NCBI GenBank assembly: GCA_009840115.1
Contig: VXOJ01000040.1
Location: forward strand, 1 to 57,643
Origin: Gemmatimonadales bacterium
Lineage (GTDB): Bacteria; Gemmatimonadota; Gemmatimonadetes; Palauibacterales; Palauibacteraceae
Length of the DNA: 57,643 nt
Direction of reading: 5' to 3'
Part shown: piece after piece, positions 49,603 to 57,643 of the stretch
Layout of the letters: every line of letters starts with the position of its first letter
How positions within the stretch are numbered: position 1 is the first letter of the stretch
The notes under the pieces: model-generated
What the model was told of the DNA's origin: nothing
Seen by the model: only the letters and a program-made list of their open reading frames with translations
Databases searched by the model: none
Program-made: the position numbers and the translations under genes

Positions 49603-49884
49603 ATGATGATCGCATCGTTCCGCCACCGGGGGCTGAAGGCGTTCTACGAGGGCAGGACGGAGCGCAGAGTCGCGCCCGAGCACGCGGGCAAGCTGCGGGA
49701 CATCCTCGCGGCGCTGGACCACAGTTCGGGACCGGAAGGCATGGACCTGCCGGGATTCCGGCTTCACGCGCTCAAGGGACGGCTCAAGGGGCATTACGCG
49801 GTTTCGGTGTCCGGCAACTGGCGCGTGACGTTCCGGTTCGAGGACGGCGCTGCTGCCGATGTGGACTACGTGGACTACCACTGA
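49603..49884 (+). CDS. higB: HigB-type toxin (RelE superfamily)
   Basis: 93 residues. MIASFRHRGLKAFYEGRTER; LRDILAALDHSSGPEGMDLP; GFRLHALKGRLKGHYAVSVS; NWRVTFRFEDGAAADVDYVD. This is the HigB-like, RelE-family ribosome-dependent mRNA interferase pattern (SGNWRVTFRF, and YVDYH at the end). higA starts 14 bp after its stop, the usual toxin-first HigBA order. It should inhibit translation when free of HigA. Confidence 0.9.
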   Translation: MMIASFRHRGLKAFYEGRTERRVAPEHAGKLRDILAALDHSSGPEGMDLPGFRLHALKGRLKGHYAVSVSGNWRVTFRFEDGAAADVDYVDYH

Positions 49885-49898
49885 GGAGAAGGAAAACC

Positions 49899-50186
49899 AT
49901 GGCCATGCACGACCCGCCGCATCCGGGCGGCATCGTGAGGCGGCAGTGCCTCGAACCGCTGGGGCTGACGGTGACCCGTGCCGCCGAGGGGCTGGGCGTC
50001 ACGCGTCAGGCGCTGTCGGAGTTGTTGAACGGTCATACCGGGATTTCGGTCGATATGGCGATCCGGCTGTCGAAGGCGTTCGGTTCGACGCCGGAGACGT
50101 GGCTGGGGATGCAGATGGCCTACGATCTCTGGGAGGCGCGGGGCCGCGCGGGCGAGATCGCGGTCGAGCGCTTCGCCGTGGCCTGA
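49899..50186 (+). CDS. higA: HigA-type antitoxin
   Basis: 95 residues from ATG 49899, preceded by GAGGAGAAGGAAAACC. HPGGIVRRQCLEPLGLTVTR, AAEGLGVTRQALSELLNGHT and GISVDMAIRLSKAFGSTPET form an XRE-type HTH of the HigA group, with WLGMQMAYDLWEARGRAGEI at the C-terminus. It binds HigB and represses its own operon. Directly upstream of the second type I restriction operon (28 bp), which may benefit from its stabilising effect. Confidence 0.92.
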   Translation: MAMHDPPHPGGIVRRQCLEPLGLTVTRAAEGLGVTRQALSELLNGHTGISVDMAIRLSKAFGSTPETWLGMQMAYDLWEARGRAGEIAVERFAVA

Positions 50187-50213
50187 CGACCACAACCAAC
50201 CGGCAAGAGCCCC

Positions 50214-53018
50214 ATGCCACTGACGCCCGAGCAGCAAGCCCGCGAGGAGATCGACGGGCAGCTTGAGGCCTGCGGGTGGACGGTTCAGGACTTCTCGTCC
50301 ATGGACATCCACGCCGGGCGCGGCGTGGCCGTTCGGGAGTACCCGCTGAAATGGAAGACGGGCGCGGAGACCAAGTCCGGCTCCGCCGACTACCTGCTCT
50401 ACGCCGACGGTCGCGCCATCGGCGTCGTCGAGGCCAAGCCCGCCGGACACACCCTGGAAGGCGTGTTGCCCCAGTCCGAGCAGTACACGGAGGGACTGGA
50501 CAAGCGGGTTCCGGCTTGGAGCCGCCCGCTTCCGTTCGCCTACGAGTCCACCGGCAAGGTCACGCAGTTCACGAACGGGCTCGATCCCGATCCCGGCAGC
50601 CGGGAGATCTTCGCGTTCCACCGCCCGGAGGAGCTTCTCCGGCTCCAAGGGTTGGGAGACGCGCAGTTGCGCGCCAAACTCCGCCGAATGCCCGGCCTGC
50701 CCAAGGGCCGCCTGTGGGACGTGCAGCACGAGGCGATTCAAGAGCTTGAGCGGTCGCTGGCCCACGGCCGTCAACGCGCCCTGATCCAGATGGCGACGGG
50801 CAGCGGCAAGACGTTCACGGCGGTCACGGCCTGCCACCGGCTCATCAAGCACGCCGGGGCCGAGCGCATCCTGTTCCTCGTGGACCGCAACAACCTCGGC
50901 AAGCAGACCTTGAGGGAGTTCCAGGAGTTCCGGGATCCCGGCTCCGCGTACACCTTCTCCGACGAGTTCCCGGTCCAGCGTCTGGTCGGCAACAGGATCA
51001 AGGCGTCCAGCAAGGTGGTCATCACCACCATTCAGCGCCTCTACTCGATGCTGAAGGGCGATCCCGAGTACGACCCGGCCAACGAGGACGAGTCGCTGTT
51101 CGAGTCGGGCGGTCCGCTTGGCGGCGAGCCCGTCCCGGTCGAGTACACGCCGGGTCTGCCACCTGAGCACTTCGACTTCATCGTGATCGACGAGTGCCAC
51201 CGCTCGATCTACAACGTCTGGCGGCAGGTGATCGAGTACTTCGACGCCTTCCTGATCGGGCTGACCGCGACCCCGAGCCCGCAGACCGTCGGGTTCTTCC
51301 GCAACAACGTCGTGCAGGACTACTCGCACATGAAGGCCGTGGCGGACGGGATCAACGTCGGCTACGACATCTACCGCATCAAGACCAAGATCACCGAAGA
51401 GGGCGGAGCGGTGCTGTCGGAGGCCGGGACGTACGTGCCCAAGCGCGACCGGCGCACCCGCGAGACGACGCACGCGGAGCTTGAGGCCGACCTCACTTAC
51501 ACGGCGAACCAACTCGACCGCGACGTGGTCGCGCCGGACCAGATCCGGCTCGTCGCGCGCACCTTCCGCGACCATCTGTTCACGAAGATCTTTCCCGGTC
51601 GCACGGAGGTTCCGAAGACGCTCGTGTTCGCGAAGACCGACAGCCACGCCGACGACATCGTGAAGGTCCTCAAGGAGGAGTTCGGCAAGGGCAACGAGTT
51701 CTGCCGGAAGATCACATCGAAGACGACCGGTGCCTCGCCGGAGGACCTGCTGAGCAGCTTCCGCAACTCCTACAACCCGCGCATCGCCGTCACCGTGGAC
51801 ATGATCGCGACCGGCACCGACGTGAAGCCGCTCGAATGCCTGCTGTTCATGCGCAACGTGAACTCGGCGGGCTACTTCGAGCAGATGAAGGGCCGCGGCG
51901 TGCGCGTCATCGAGCCGGGCGACCTCCGGAAGGTCACCCCGGACGCGGAGCACAAGACGCATTTCGTGATCTTCGACGCGGTCGGCGTGTGCGAGCGCGA
52001 CAAGACGGTGTCGCCGCCGCTGGAGCGCCAGCCGTCGGTCAGCATGAAAAGGCTGCTTCAGATGGCGGCGATGGGGATGGCGCACGCGGACCTCGTTTCG
52101 AGCCTGGCCTCGCGGTTGGCCCGGCTCGGGCGGCGGGTGGACGAGAGCCAGGCGGCGCGGATCGCGAAGGAGGCGGGCGGAGCGAGCCTCGCGGCGCTCA
52201 CGGGCGCGCTGCTGACCAGCATCGACGCTCAGGGCACGCGCATGGCCGCCGTCGAGCGGTTCGGGCTCGCCGAGGACGACGAACCGACCCCGGAGCAACT
52301 GGACACAGTGGAGCAGGAGCGCATGGCAGAGGCGCTCAAGCCGTTCACCAAGCCGGGGCTGAGGAAGGCGATCGTCGAGATCGCCCAGAGCCTCTACCAG
52401 ATCATCGACGAGGCGGCCATCGACGTGCTCCTCGACTTCGGGCACAGCGAGGCCGCCGTCGAGAGCGCCCGATCCAAGCTGGACGACTTCAAGCGGTTCA
52501 TCGAGGAGAACAAGGACGAGATCGAGGCGCTCCGCATTCTGTACAGCCGTCCGTACCGCGCGGGGCTCCGGTATCGGCACGTCAAGGAGCTTCGCGACGC
52601 GCTTCGGAGTCCGCCAGTTGGGATCCACGACCCCGAGAACGGGTTGTGGCGGCTCTACGAGGCGCTGGAGCCGGACAAGGTGGAAGGCAGGGGCGGAAAC
52701 GCGCTTGTGGACCTTGTGGCCATCGTGAGGCACGCGATCGAGCCCGGCGGGACGCTCGTCCCGGTCGCCGAGCAGGTGGAAGCCCGCTACCGAGAGTGGC
52801 TCGCGGAGAAGGAGCACGTCGGACAGACCTTCACGCCCCGCCAGCGGCAATGGCTCGACGCGATCAAGGACCACATCGCGAGCAGCCTGCGGATCGGCCC
52901 GGACGACTTCGAGGACGTGCCGTTCAACCAGTGGGGTGGGATCGGTGGAGTGTACCGGGCGTTCGGTGACGACCTGAACCCGCTGCTGGCCGAACTCAAT
53001 GAGAGGCTCGCGGCATGA
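50214..53018 (+). CDS. hsdR: Type I restriction enzyme R subunit (system 2)
   Basis: 934 residues. Nuclease motif: SADYLLYADGRAIGVVEAKP (about 58-77). Helicase: Walker A MATGSGKTFTAVTACHRL near 194, FDFIVIDECHRSIYNVWRQV near 325, GLTATPSPQT, MIATGTDVKPLECLLFMRNV and EQMKGRGVRVIEPGD. The C-terminal ~300 residues are longer than in system 1 and unrelated in sequence. It is the ATP-driven DNA translocase and nuclease. A 4-bp overlap links it to hsdS. The N-terminal TPEQQAREEIDGQLEACGW is typical of the Type IC-like HsdR branch. Confidence 0.9.
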   Translation: MPLTPEQQAREEIDGQLEACGWTVQDFSSMDIHAGRGVAVREYPLKWKTGAETKSGSADYLLYADGRAIGVVEAKPAGHTLEGVLPQSEQYTEGLDKRVPAWSRPLPFAYESTGKVTQFTNGLDPDPGSREIFAFHRPEELLRLQGLGDAQLRAKLRRMPGLPKGRLWDVQHEAIQELERSLAHGRQRALIQMATGSGKTFTAVTACHRLIKHAGAERILFLVDRNNLGKQTLREFQEFRDPGSAYTFSDEFPVQRLVGNRIKASSKVVITTIQRLYSMLKGDPEYDPANEDESLFESGGPLGGEPVPVEYTPGLPPEHFDFIVIDECHRSIYNVWRQVIEYFDAFLIGLTATPSPQTVGFFRNNVVQDYSHMKAVADGINVGYDIYRIKTKITEEGGAVLSEAGTYVPKRDRRTRETTHAELEADLTYTANQLDRDVVAPDQIRLVARTFRDHLFTKIFPGRTEVPKTLVFAKTDSHADDIVKVLKEEFGKGNEFCRKITSKTTGASPEDLLSSFRNSYNPRIAVTVDMIATGTDVKPLECLLFMRNVNSAGYFEQMKGRGVRVIEPGDLRKVTPDAEHKTHFVIFDAVGVCERDKTVSPPLERQPSVSMKRLLQMAAMGMAHADLVSSLASRLARLGRRVDESQAARIAKEAGGASLAALTGALLTSIDAQGTRMAAVERFGLAEDDEPTPEQLDTVEQERMAEALKPFTKPGLRKAIVEIAQSLYQIIDEAAIDVLLDFGHSEAAVESARSKLDDFKRFIEENKDEIEALRILYSRPYRAGLRYRHVKELRDALRSPPVGIHDPENGLWRLYEALEPDKVEGRGGNALVDLVAIVRHAIEPGGTLVPVAEQVEARYREWLAEKEHVGQTFTPRQRQWLDAIKDHIASSLRIGPDDFEDVPFNQWGGIGGVYRAFGDDLNPLLAELNERLAA

Positions 53019-54538
53019 GGGCACTGCCCAAGGGTTGGGCGGAAGTGGAGTTGGGGGAGGTGTGGCACGAGTCTCGGGCTCGGGCTCGGCCCGACGCGAT
53101 CACACGGACCGACTACATCGGGCTTGAGCATGTCGAAGGTGGAACCAATCGAATCACGGGCGCGGGGCGGTCGGACGGCGTGAAGAGCGCAGTGGCGGTC
53201 TTCTCTGAGGGCGATGTCCTCTATGGACGGCTCCGCCCATATCTCAACAAGGTGATTCGACCATCTTTCGCCGGGGTAGCCTCGACCGAGTTTCTCGTGT
53301 TCAAGGAGAGCCAAGCGCTCGTCAACGGCCTCCTGATGCGCCTGCTGTCCTCAAGCGATCTCGTCGCGTACGCGAGCGCCAACTCGGCTGGTGTCAACCT
53401 GCCTCGCATCTCCGCCAAGCGTCTTGCCGAGTACCGCTTCGGGTTGGCCCCTCTCCCCGAACAGCACCGCATCGTCGCCAAGATCGAGTCGCTGTTCGCG
53501 AGGCTGGATGAGGGCGTGGCCGCGCTCAAGCGCGCCGAGACGAATCTGGAGCGCTACCGCGCGTCGGTCCTCAAGGCGGCGGTCGAAGGCAGGCTGACCG
53601 AGGAATGGAGGCGGGAGAACCCGCCCGCAGAGACCGGCGAAGACCTGCTTCGGCGCATCCTGGCCGAGCGGCGGAAGCGCTGGGAGGCCGAACAACTCGC
53701 CAAGTTCGAGGCGAACGGCAGGAAGCCCCCGAGGAACTGGAGGGCGAAGTACAAGGAGCCCGTGGCACCGGACACGAGCGGATTGCGGGGACTACCAGAG
53801 GGGTGGTGTTGGGCTACGGTCGATCAAGTCGGGAAGGTCGGAAGCGGCATTACCAAGGGTGGCAAGAAGCGTGACGCGATCCGCAGGGCCGTCCCCTATC
53901 TTCGTGTCGCCAACGTACAAAGGGGTCGCCTCGACCTGCGCGTGATCAAGACGATCTTTGCTTCCGATGCTGAGATTCGTCGGTATTCTCTGAAGTCCGG
54001 TGATGTGCTCTTCAATGAAGGTGGAGATCGAGACAAGCTCGGGCGGGGCTGGGTGTGGTCTGGAGGTCTTGCGGAGTGCCTGCATCAGAACCATGTCTTC
54101 CGCGTCAGGCCGTTTCTTCGAGACTACCCCTCGGAGTTCCTCTCGCACTACGGCAATTCGGCAGGGCAGGAGTGGTTCTTTCGACGGGCGACACAGTCCG
54201 TGAATCTGGCCTCGATCAACCAGACGGTTCTGCGATCCCTTCCAGTTCCACTTCCGCCACTTCGGGAACAGCAGCATATCGTTCGGAGGCTGGCCGATGA
54301 GCTGGGTAGTGCGGAAGCCGCCGGCACGGAATTCACCCGCCAACTGAGCCGGGCAACGATCCTCCGCCAATCCATCCTCAAGAGCGCCTTCGAGGGCCGC
54401 TTGGTCCCGCAGGATCCCGCCGACGAGCCCGCTTCGGTCCTCGTGGACCGGATCAGGGCCGAACGGGCGGCGGAACGGAACCGGAGAAAACGCCGTCCCA
54501 GCCAACGAAAACGCCAACCCAAGAGCCGAGTCCCCTGA
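53015..54538 (+). CDS. hsdS: Type I specificity subunit S (system 2)
   Basis: 507 residues. First target-recognition domain from LPKGWAEVELGEVWHESRAR to FGLAPLPEQHRIVAKIESLF; a spacer helix with ARLDEGVAALKRAETNLERY and RASVLKAAVEGRLTEEWRRE; second domain from LPEGWCWATVDQVGKVGSGI to LPVPLPPLREQQHIVRRLAD; a second spacer with RQSILKSAFEGRLVPQDPAD. The basic C-terminus (RNRRKRRPSQRKRQPKSRVP) is odd. It overlaps hsdR by 4 bp and hsdM by 1 bp (TGATG). Its two domains should give a bipartite recognition site differing from system 1. Confidence 0.9.
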   Translation: MRALPKGWAEVELGEVWHESRARARPDAITRTDYIGLEHVEGGTNRITGAGRSDGVKSAVAVFSEGDVLYGRLRPYLNKVIRPSFAGVASTEFLVFKESQALVNGLLMRLLSSSDLVAYASANSAGVNLPRISAKRLAEYRFGLAPLPEQHRIVAKIESLFARLDEGVAALKRAETNLERYRASVLKAAVEGRLTEEWRRENPPAETGEDLLRRILAERRKRWEAEQLAKFEANGRKPPRNWRAKYKEPVAPDTSGLRGLPEGWCWATVDQVGKVGSGITKGGKKRDAIRRAVPYLRVANVQRGRLDLRVIKTIFASDAEIRRYSLKSGDVLFNEGGDRDKLGRGWVWSGGLAECLHQNHVFRVRPFLRDYPSEFLSHYGNSAGQEWFFRRATQSVNLASINQTVLRSLPVPLPPLREQQHIVRRLADELGSAEAAGTEFTRQLSRATILRQSILKSAFEGRLVPQDPADEPASVLVDRIRAERAAERNRRKRRPSQRKRQPKSRVP

Positions 54539-56040
54539 TGCCGAACGACACCCGGCAGATCGTCAACAAGGCGTGGAGCTTCGCGCACCTGCTGCGCGAC
54601 GACGGCCTGTCCTACATGGCCTACACGGAGCAGATCACGTTCCTGCTGTTCCTCAAGATGGCGCACCAGCGGACCCAGCCGCCGTGGAACCGCCCGCCCA
54701 TCGTCCCGGACGGACTCGACTGGCCGAGCCTTCTCGCCCGCGACGGCGAGGAGTTGGAGACCCACTACCGGCGCATCCTGACCGAGCTTCCGAGACGGGG
54801 AGGGATGCTGGGGGAGATCTTCAAGAAGGCCCGTCAGGAGATCCAGAACCCCGCGACGCTGAAGCGCCTGATCGTAGACCTGATCGAACCCGAGGACTGG
54901 ATGTCGATGCGCGCGGACGTGAAGGGCGACATCTACGAGGGCCTGCTGGCCAAGTCGGCCCAGGAGTCGCCGAAGGGTGCGGGCCAGTACTTCACGCCCC
55001 GCGAACTCATCAGGGCGGTCGTGGACTGCGTGCGGCCGGGGCCGGACGACACCGTATGCGATCCCGCCTGCGGAACGGGCGGATTCCTGCTCGCCGCGCA
55101 CGACCATGTGGTTCGCGAGCACGGGAGCACGCTCGACCCCGACCAGAAGGCGCACCTTCGGACGAACTTCGTACAGGGCTGGGAGATCGTGCCCGCCACC
55201 GCACGGCTCTGCATCATGAACCTCTATCTGCACGGGATCGCCCCGGACGAGTCCCCGATCCGGTCGGGAGTGGACAGCTTGGCGAACGATCCCAACGACC
55301 GCTTTTCGATGGTGCTCACCAACCCGCCGTTCGGGAAGAAGAGCAGCGTCCGGATCGTGAACGAGGAAGGCGAACTGGAGACGGAGTCCGACACCTACGA
55401 GCGTCAGGACTTCTGGACCACCACCAAGAACAAGCAACTCAACTTCCTCCAGCACGTGAAGACGCTGCTCAGGATGCACGGCACCTGCGCCATCGTGGTG
55501 CCGGACAACGTCCTGTTCGAGGGCGGCGCGGGCGAGACGGTGCGGCGGAACCTGCTCCAAGCATTCGACGTGCATACCCTTCTCCGCCTCCCGACCGGCA
55601 TCTTCTACGCCCAAGGGGTGAAGGCGAACGTCCTGTTCTTCGACGCGAAGCCCGCACGCGAGAAGCCGTGGACGGAGCGGCTGTGGGTCTACGATTTGCG
55701 CACGAACAAGCACTTCACGCTCAAGATGAAGCCGCTCCGGCGAGCGGACCTCGACGACTTCGTGACCTGCTACCGACCGGGCGAGCGCCACAAGAGGAAG
55801 CCGACGTGGAGCTCGGAGAACGATGGCGGCCGCTGGCGGGCGTTCGAGTACGACGAACTGGCGAAGCGCGACAAGCTGAATCTGGATCTTCTGTGGCTCA
55901 GGGACAGCGCCTTGGAGGACGGCGAGAACCTGCCCGAACCGGAGGTGCTGGCCGCTGAGATCGTGGAGGACCTGCACGCTGCGTTGGAAGCATTTCAAGC
56001 CATCGCCGAGGAACTCAAGCCGTCAGGTGCCGCGATATGA
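54538..56040 (+). CDS. hsdM: Type I DNA adenine methyltransferase subunit M (system 2)
   Basis: 500 residues. AdoMet motif CDPACGTGGFLLAAHDH near 174-190 preceded by AGQYFTPRELIRAVVD; catalytic NPPFGKKSSVR near 262-272. The N-terminal helical domain RQIVNKAWSFAHLLRDDGLS and the C-terminus LNLDLLWLRDSALEDGENLP are complete. It methylates the site read by HsdS and forms the M2S core. Order R-S-M differs from system 1. A decayed copy of its last ~35 codons sits 0.9 kb downstream (56836-56945), just behind the HEPN gene. Confidence 0.92.
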   Translation: MPNDTRQIVNKAWSFAHLLRDDGLSYMAYTEQITFLLFLKMAHQRTQPPWNRPPIVPDGLDWPSLLARDGEELETHYRRILTELPRRGGMLGEIFKKARQEIQNPATLKRLIVDLIEPEDWMSMRADVKGDIYEGLLAKSAQESPKGAGQYFTPRELIRAVVDCVRPGPDDTVCDPACGTGGFLLAAHDHVVREHGSTLDPDQKAHLRTNFVQGWEIVPATARLCIMNLYLHGIAPDESPIRSGVDSLANDPNDRFSMVLTNPPFGKKSSVRIVNEEGELETESDTYERQDFWTTTKNKQLNFLQHVKTLLRMHGTCAIVVPDNVLFEGGAGETVRRNLLQAFDVHTLLRLPTGIFYAQGVKANVLFFDAKPAREKPWTERLWVYDLRTNKHFTLKMKPLRRADLDDFVTCYRPGERHKRKPTWSSENDGGRWRAFEYDELAKRDKLNLDLLWLRDSALEDGENLPEPEVLAAEIVEDLHAALEAFQAIAEELKPSGAAI

Positions 56041-56168
56041 CCAGATCACTCGGGATGCCCCTTTTGCGCCATCCAGTTGGACTCCACGCCGCCACGTCAA
56101 CGATATTTACGCTCGCGCCGTCCCGCCCTGGGGCTGTTTCACCAATGTAAGGAGAGACCGCCGATAGC

Positions 56169-56831
56169 ATGGACAATTCACAGAGATTCCAGGCTCGAAT
56201 CAAGCGACTTCTTGCGAAGGGTAGCGCAGTTCTCGAAACACATTCGCCCAATCCCCCCAACGTTATCGGCTTCCCGACGCTGGATCCCGGGGCGTTCACC
56301 GAATGGCGGACGCAGTGCCTTGCGCTCTTGACGAACCTCCTCGGTATCCAACACACATACGTTGTCAGCTTCAAGGGAGAAGTCGAGAGCGGGTTCACCG
56401 GCAGCGTGGAAGCCGGAATCGGTATTCTGAGGGCTGTGCAGGAGGATCTTCAAGACGGATTCCTGACGGACGTGCGAACCCTTGTTTCCGCGGATGTGTT
56501 CACGGATTTCCTTGACATGGCGGGTCACCTCCTTGAGCACGAGTACAAGGACCCCGCAGCCTCCCTCTGCGGGGCGGTGCTGGAACAAGGTCTCGGCATG
56601 ATAGCCACCAAGCGGGGCGTCAGAGTCCGAAAGAAGGATGATCTCAGCACCCTGAACCAGAAGTTGGCGGCCAAAGGCGTCTACACCAAGCTGGTCCAAA
56701 AGCGATTGGCGGTGTGGACAGATGTCCGAAACTCCGCAGATCATGGCAAGTTCTCCGAGTATTCGAAATCGGATGTCGTCGAAATGCACGCAGGGGTGTC
56801 CTCGTTTCTCGCGCAGCACCTGACGACTTGA
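56169..56831 (+). CDS. HEPN-domain protein (DUF4145-like) next to type I restriction operon
   Basis: 220 residues. The C-terminal half ends in a helix with VWTDVRNSADHGKFSEYSKS, where R187-NSAD-H192 is a canonical HEPN R-x4-H motif (an RNase motif in active HEPN proteins). It resembles the DUF4145/abi-like group: LDMAGHLLEHEYKDPAASLC and GAVLEQGLGMIATKRGVRVR are typical. The start is ATG 56169. About 130 bp separates it from hsdM, with no evident promoter. A relic of the hsdM 3' end lies 4 bp after its stop. It could be a second-line effector acting if restriction fails. Whether it is an active RNase is unknown. Confidence 0.65.
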   Translation: MDNSQRFQARIKRLLAKGSAVLETHSPNPPNVIGFPTLDPGAFTEWRTQCLALLTNLLGIQHTYVVSFKGEVESGFTGSVEAGIGILRAVQEDLQDGFLTDVRTLVSADVFTDFLDMAGHLLEHEYKDPAASLCGAVLEQGLGMIATKRGVRVRKKDDLSTLNQKLAAKGVYTKLVQKRLAVWTDVRNSADHGKFSEYSKSDVVEMHAGVSSFLAQHLTT

Positions 56832-56835
56832 GATA

Positions 56836-56945
56836 GGCTGCACGTGACCTTCCTGTGACTCAGGGACAGCGCTCTGGAGGTCGGCGAGAATCTCCCGGAA
56901 CCGGGTGTCTTGGCGGTCGAGATCGGTGGAGGACCTGCACGCCGG
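56836..56945 (+). pseudogene. Relic duplicate of the 3' end of hsdM (system 2)
   Basis: Aligns with about 55876-55985. Shared blocks: CTGTG-CTCAGGGACAGCGC, CTTGGAGG or CTCTGGAGG, CGGCGAGAA, and GTGGAGGACCTGCACGC. Point changes and indels break the frame (for instance TGA at 56856). The HEPN gene lies exactly between the intact copy and this relic, so the two are direct flanking repeats of ~105 bp. Confidence 0.8.
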
Positions 56946-57069
56946 GCCGACAGGGTGGCGGTGGCGTCCGGCAGGACGCATACGGCATTGGACACCCCGG
57001 TACGTTACCGCGCATGGGATACTGCCCGCTGGTTGACTCGGCCGCAAACGGTTCGTCACCGTTTCAGAC

Positions 57070-57643
57070 ATGGATACGCCGGAACAACGATTCGGTCCGA
57101 CGGCGACAGGGACCGTCGCCAAGGAACGGGCAAGGGCGCTGGAGCCGTTGGGCTGGAAGGGACGCCGCGCCGAATGGATTGCCTTGGCCTGCTGCCACGG
57201 CGGCGTGTTCACCCGCGTGCAGTGGACGAGCTTCCTCGGGTGCCACCACGAAAAGGTCGGTCGCGCCGTCCGCAAGCTCGTCGCCCAGGGCGTGGCCATC
57301 GAGGAGAAGCCGCCCGGCATCAAGGGCATCGGCCGGATCTGCCGGATCCACGGCCGCCCGATCTACAAGGCGCTCGGCTTGGGAGACCGCCGCCGCCGGA
57401 GGATCACATCGCCGGAGGTGGTGATGCGTCGCCTGCTCGGGCTCGACTACGTGCTCGAACATCCCCGCCTGCCGTGGCTTCCGACCGAAGCCGACCGGGT
57501 GGCCGCCTTCGAGGCGCTCGGGATCGAGCGGGGACTCCTTCCCCAACGGGTCTACCGGGGCGCGCTCGGGGGCCTCCGGCGCTTCTTTCCGCTCGGGCTG
57601 CCCATCGCGCTGGACACGGAGCGCGCCGTCTTCGTCTACGCCG
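57070..57643 (+). CDS. Unfinished open gene at the window edge, possibly mobile-element encoded
   Basis: The frame opens at ATG 57070 (MDTPEQRFGPTATGTVAKER) and stays open for at least 191 codons to the window end, with no stop. The N-terminal region has winged-helix character: AEWIALACCHGGVFTRVQWT, SFLGCHHEKVGRAVRKLVAQ and GVAIEEKPPGIKGIGRICRI, followed by IHGRPIYKALGLGDRRRRRI. I do not recognise the exact family; similar-looking proteins occur with plasmid or integrative-element genes. No ribosome binding site of note. The C-terminus is outside the window. Confidence 0.5.
   Translation, partial: MDTPEQRFGPTATGTVAKERARALEPLGWKGRRAEWIALACCHGGVFTRVQWTSFLGCHHEKVGRAVRKLVAQGVAIEEKPPGIKGIGRICRIHGRPIYKALGLGDRRRRRITSPEVVMRRLLGLDYVLEHPRLPWLPTEADRVAAFEALGIERGLLPQRVYRGALGGLRRFFPLGLPIALDTERAVFVYA

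Noticed and set aside
49875..53024. 1049-codon open frame antisense to hsdR of system 2
   Set aside because: Opposite a well-conserved HsdR with all motifs; the antisense sequence has no recognisable domain and the same shadow composition.

Overview
The window is a high-GC bacterial chromosome segment made of two defence islands around a block of ordinary metabolic and envelope genes. The host looks Gram-negative: it has TonB, a TonB-dependent receptor, a predicted outer-membrane barrel and several lipoproteins. A secreted M28 glutamate-carboxypeptidase-like peptidase, DUF6624, TRAP and NCS2 transporters and an extreme GC bias recall Gemmatimonadota (sponge-associated Palauibacter-like lineages). 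That assignment is an inference from gene content, because no rRNA or tRNA lies in the window.

Island 1 (1-23.0 kb) is almost entirely plus-strand. In order it holds: a NYN-domain nuclease coupled to a NACHT/STAND NTPase; a NucS/DUF91-like nuclease; an unknown protein; a broken type I hsdM; a GmrSD-like DUF262-HNH protein fused to an AlbA_2 domain; a small zinc-ribbon protein; a translationally coupled three-gene cassette (GHKL ATPase, unknown protein, DUF6339-like protein); a hicB relic; a DUF4268 nuclease-like protein; a relic copy of the start of the GHKL gene; a second DUF262-HNH protein; a complete type I restriction-modification operon (R-M-S); and, on the minus strand, the HEPN-like N-terminal remnant of another STAND NTPase.

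A transition cassette (23.2-27.3 kb) carries a relic of the 3' end of its own second gene, a relic of the M28 peptidase 3' end, an XRE regulator with an overlapping partner, two lipoproteins sharing a duplicated leader, and a ParD-like protein with added membrane segments. The intact M28 gene begins immediately after it, so the cassette is bracketed by two copies of the M28 3' end.

The central block (27.3-49.4 kb) is mostly minus-strand: M28 peptidase with a PLP decarboxylase; an outer-membrane barrel; a Phd-like antitoxin; DUF6624; a TRAP transporter operon with an NCS2-like permease inserted in it; a Fur-family regulator with a TonB receptor and matching operators; TipAS; a HEAT/Hsp70-like pair; TonB; two flavoproteins; an AAA ATPase; a rhodanese relic; and HU. 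A 16-bp palindrome, CGTTCCCGCGGGAACG, recurs four times in this block.

Island 2 (49.6 kb to the end) contains HigBA, a second and unrelated type I system in the order R-S-M with single-base to 4-base overlaps, a HEPN protein with an R-x4-H motif, a relic copy of the hsdM 3' end just behind it, and an unfinished open gene that may belong to a mobile element.

The most striking candidates are the NYN-NACHT pair, the GHKL three-gene cassette, and a recurring pattern in which decayed copies of a gene end flank an accessory cassette. The last suggests that these islands grow by partial duplication or by recombination at gene ends.
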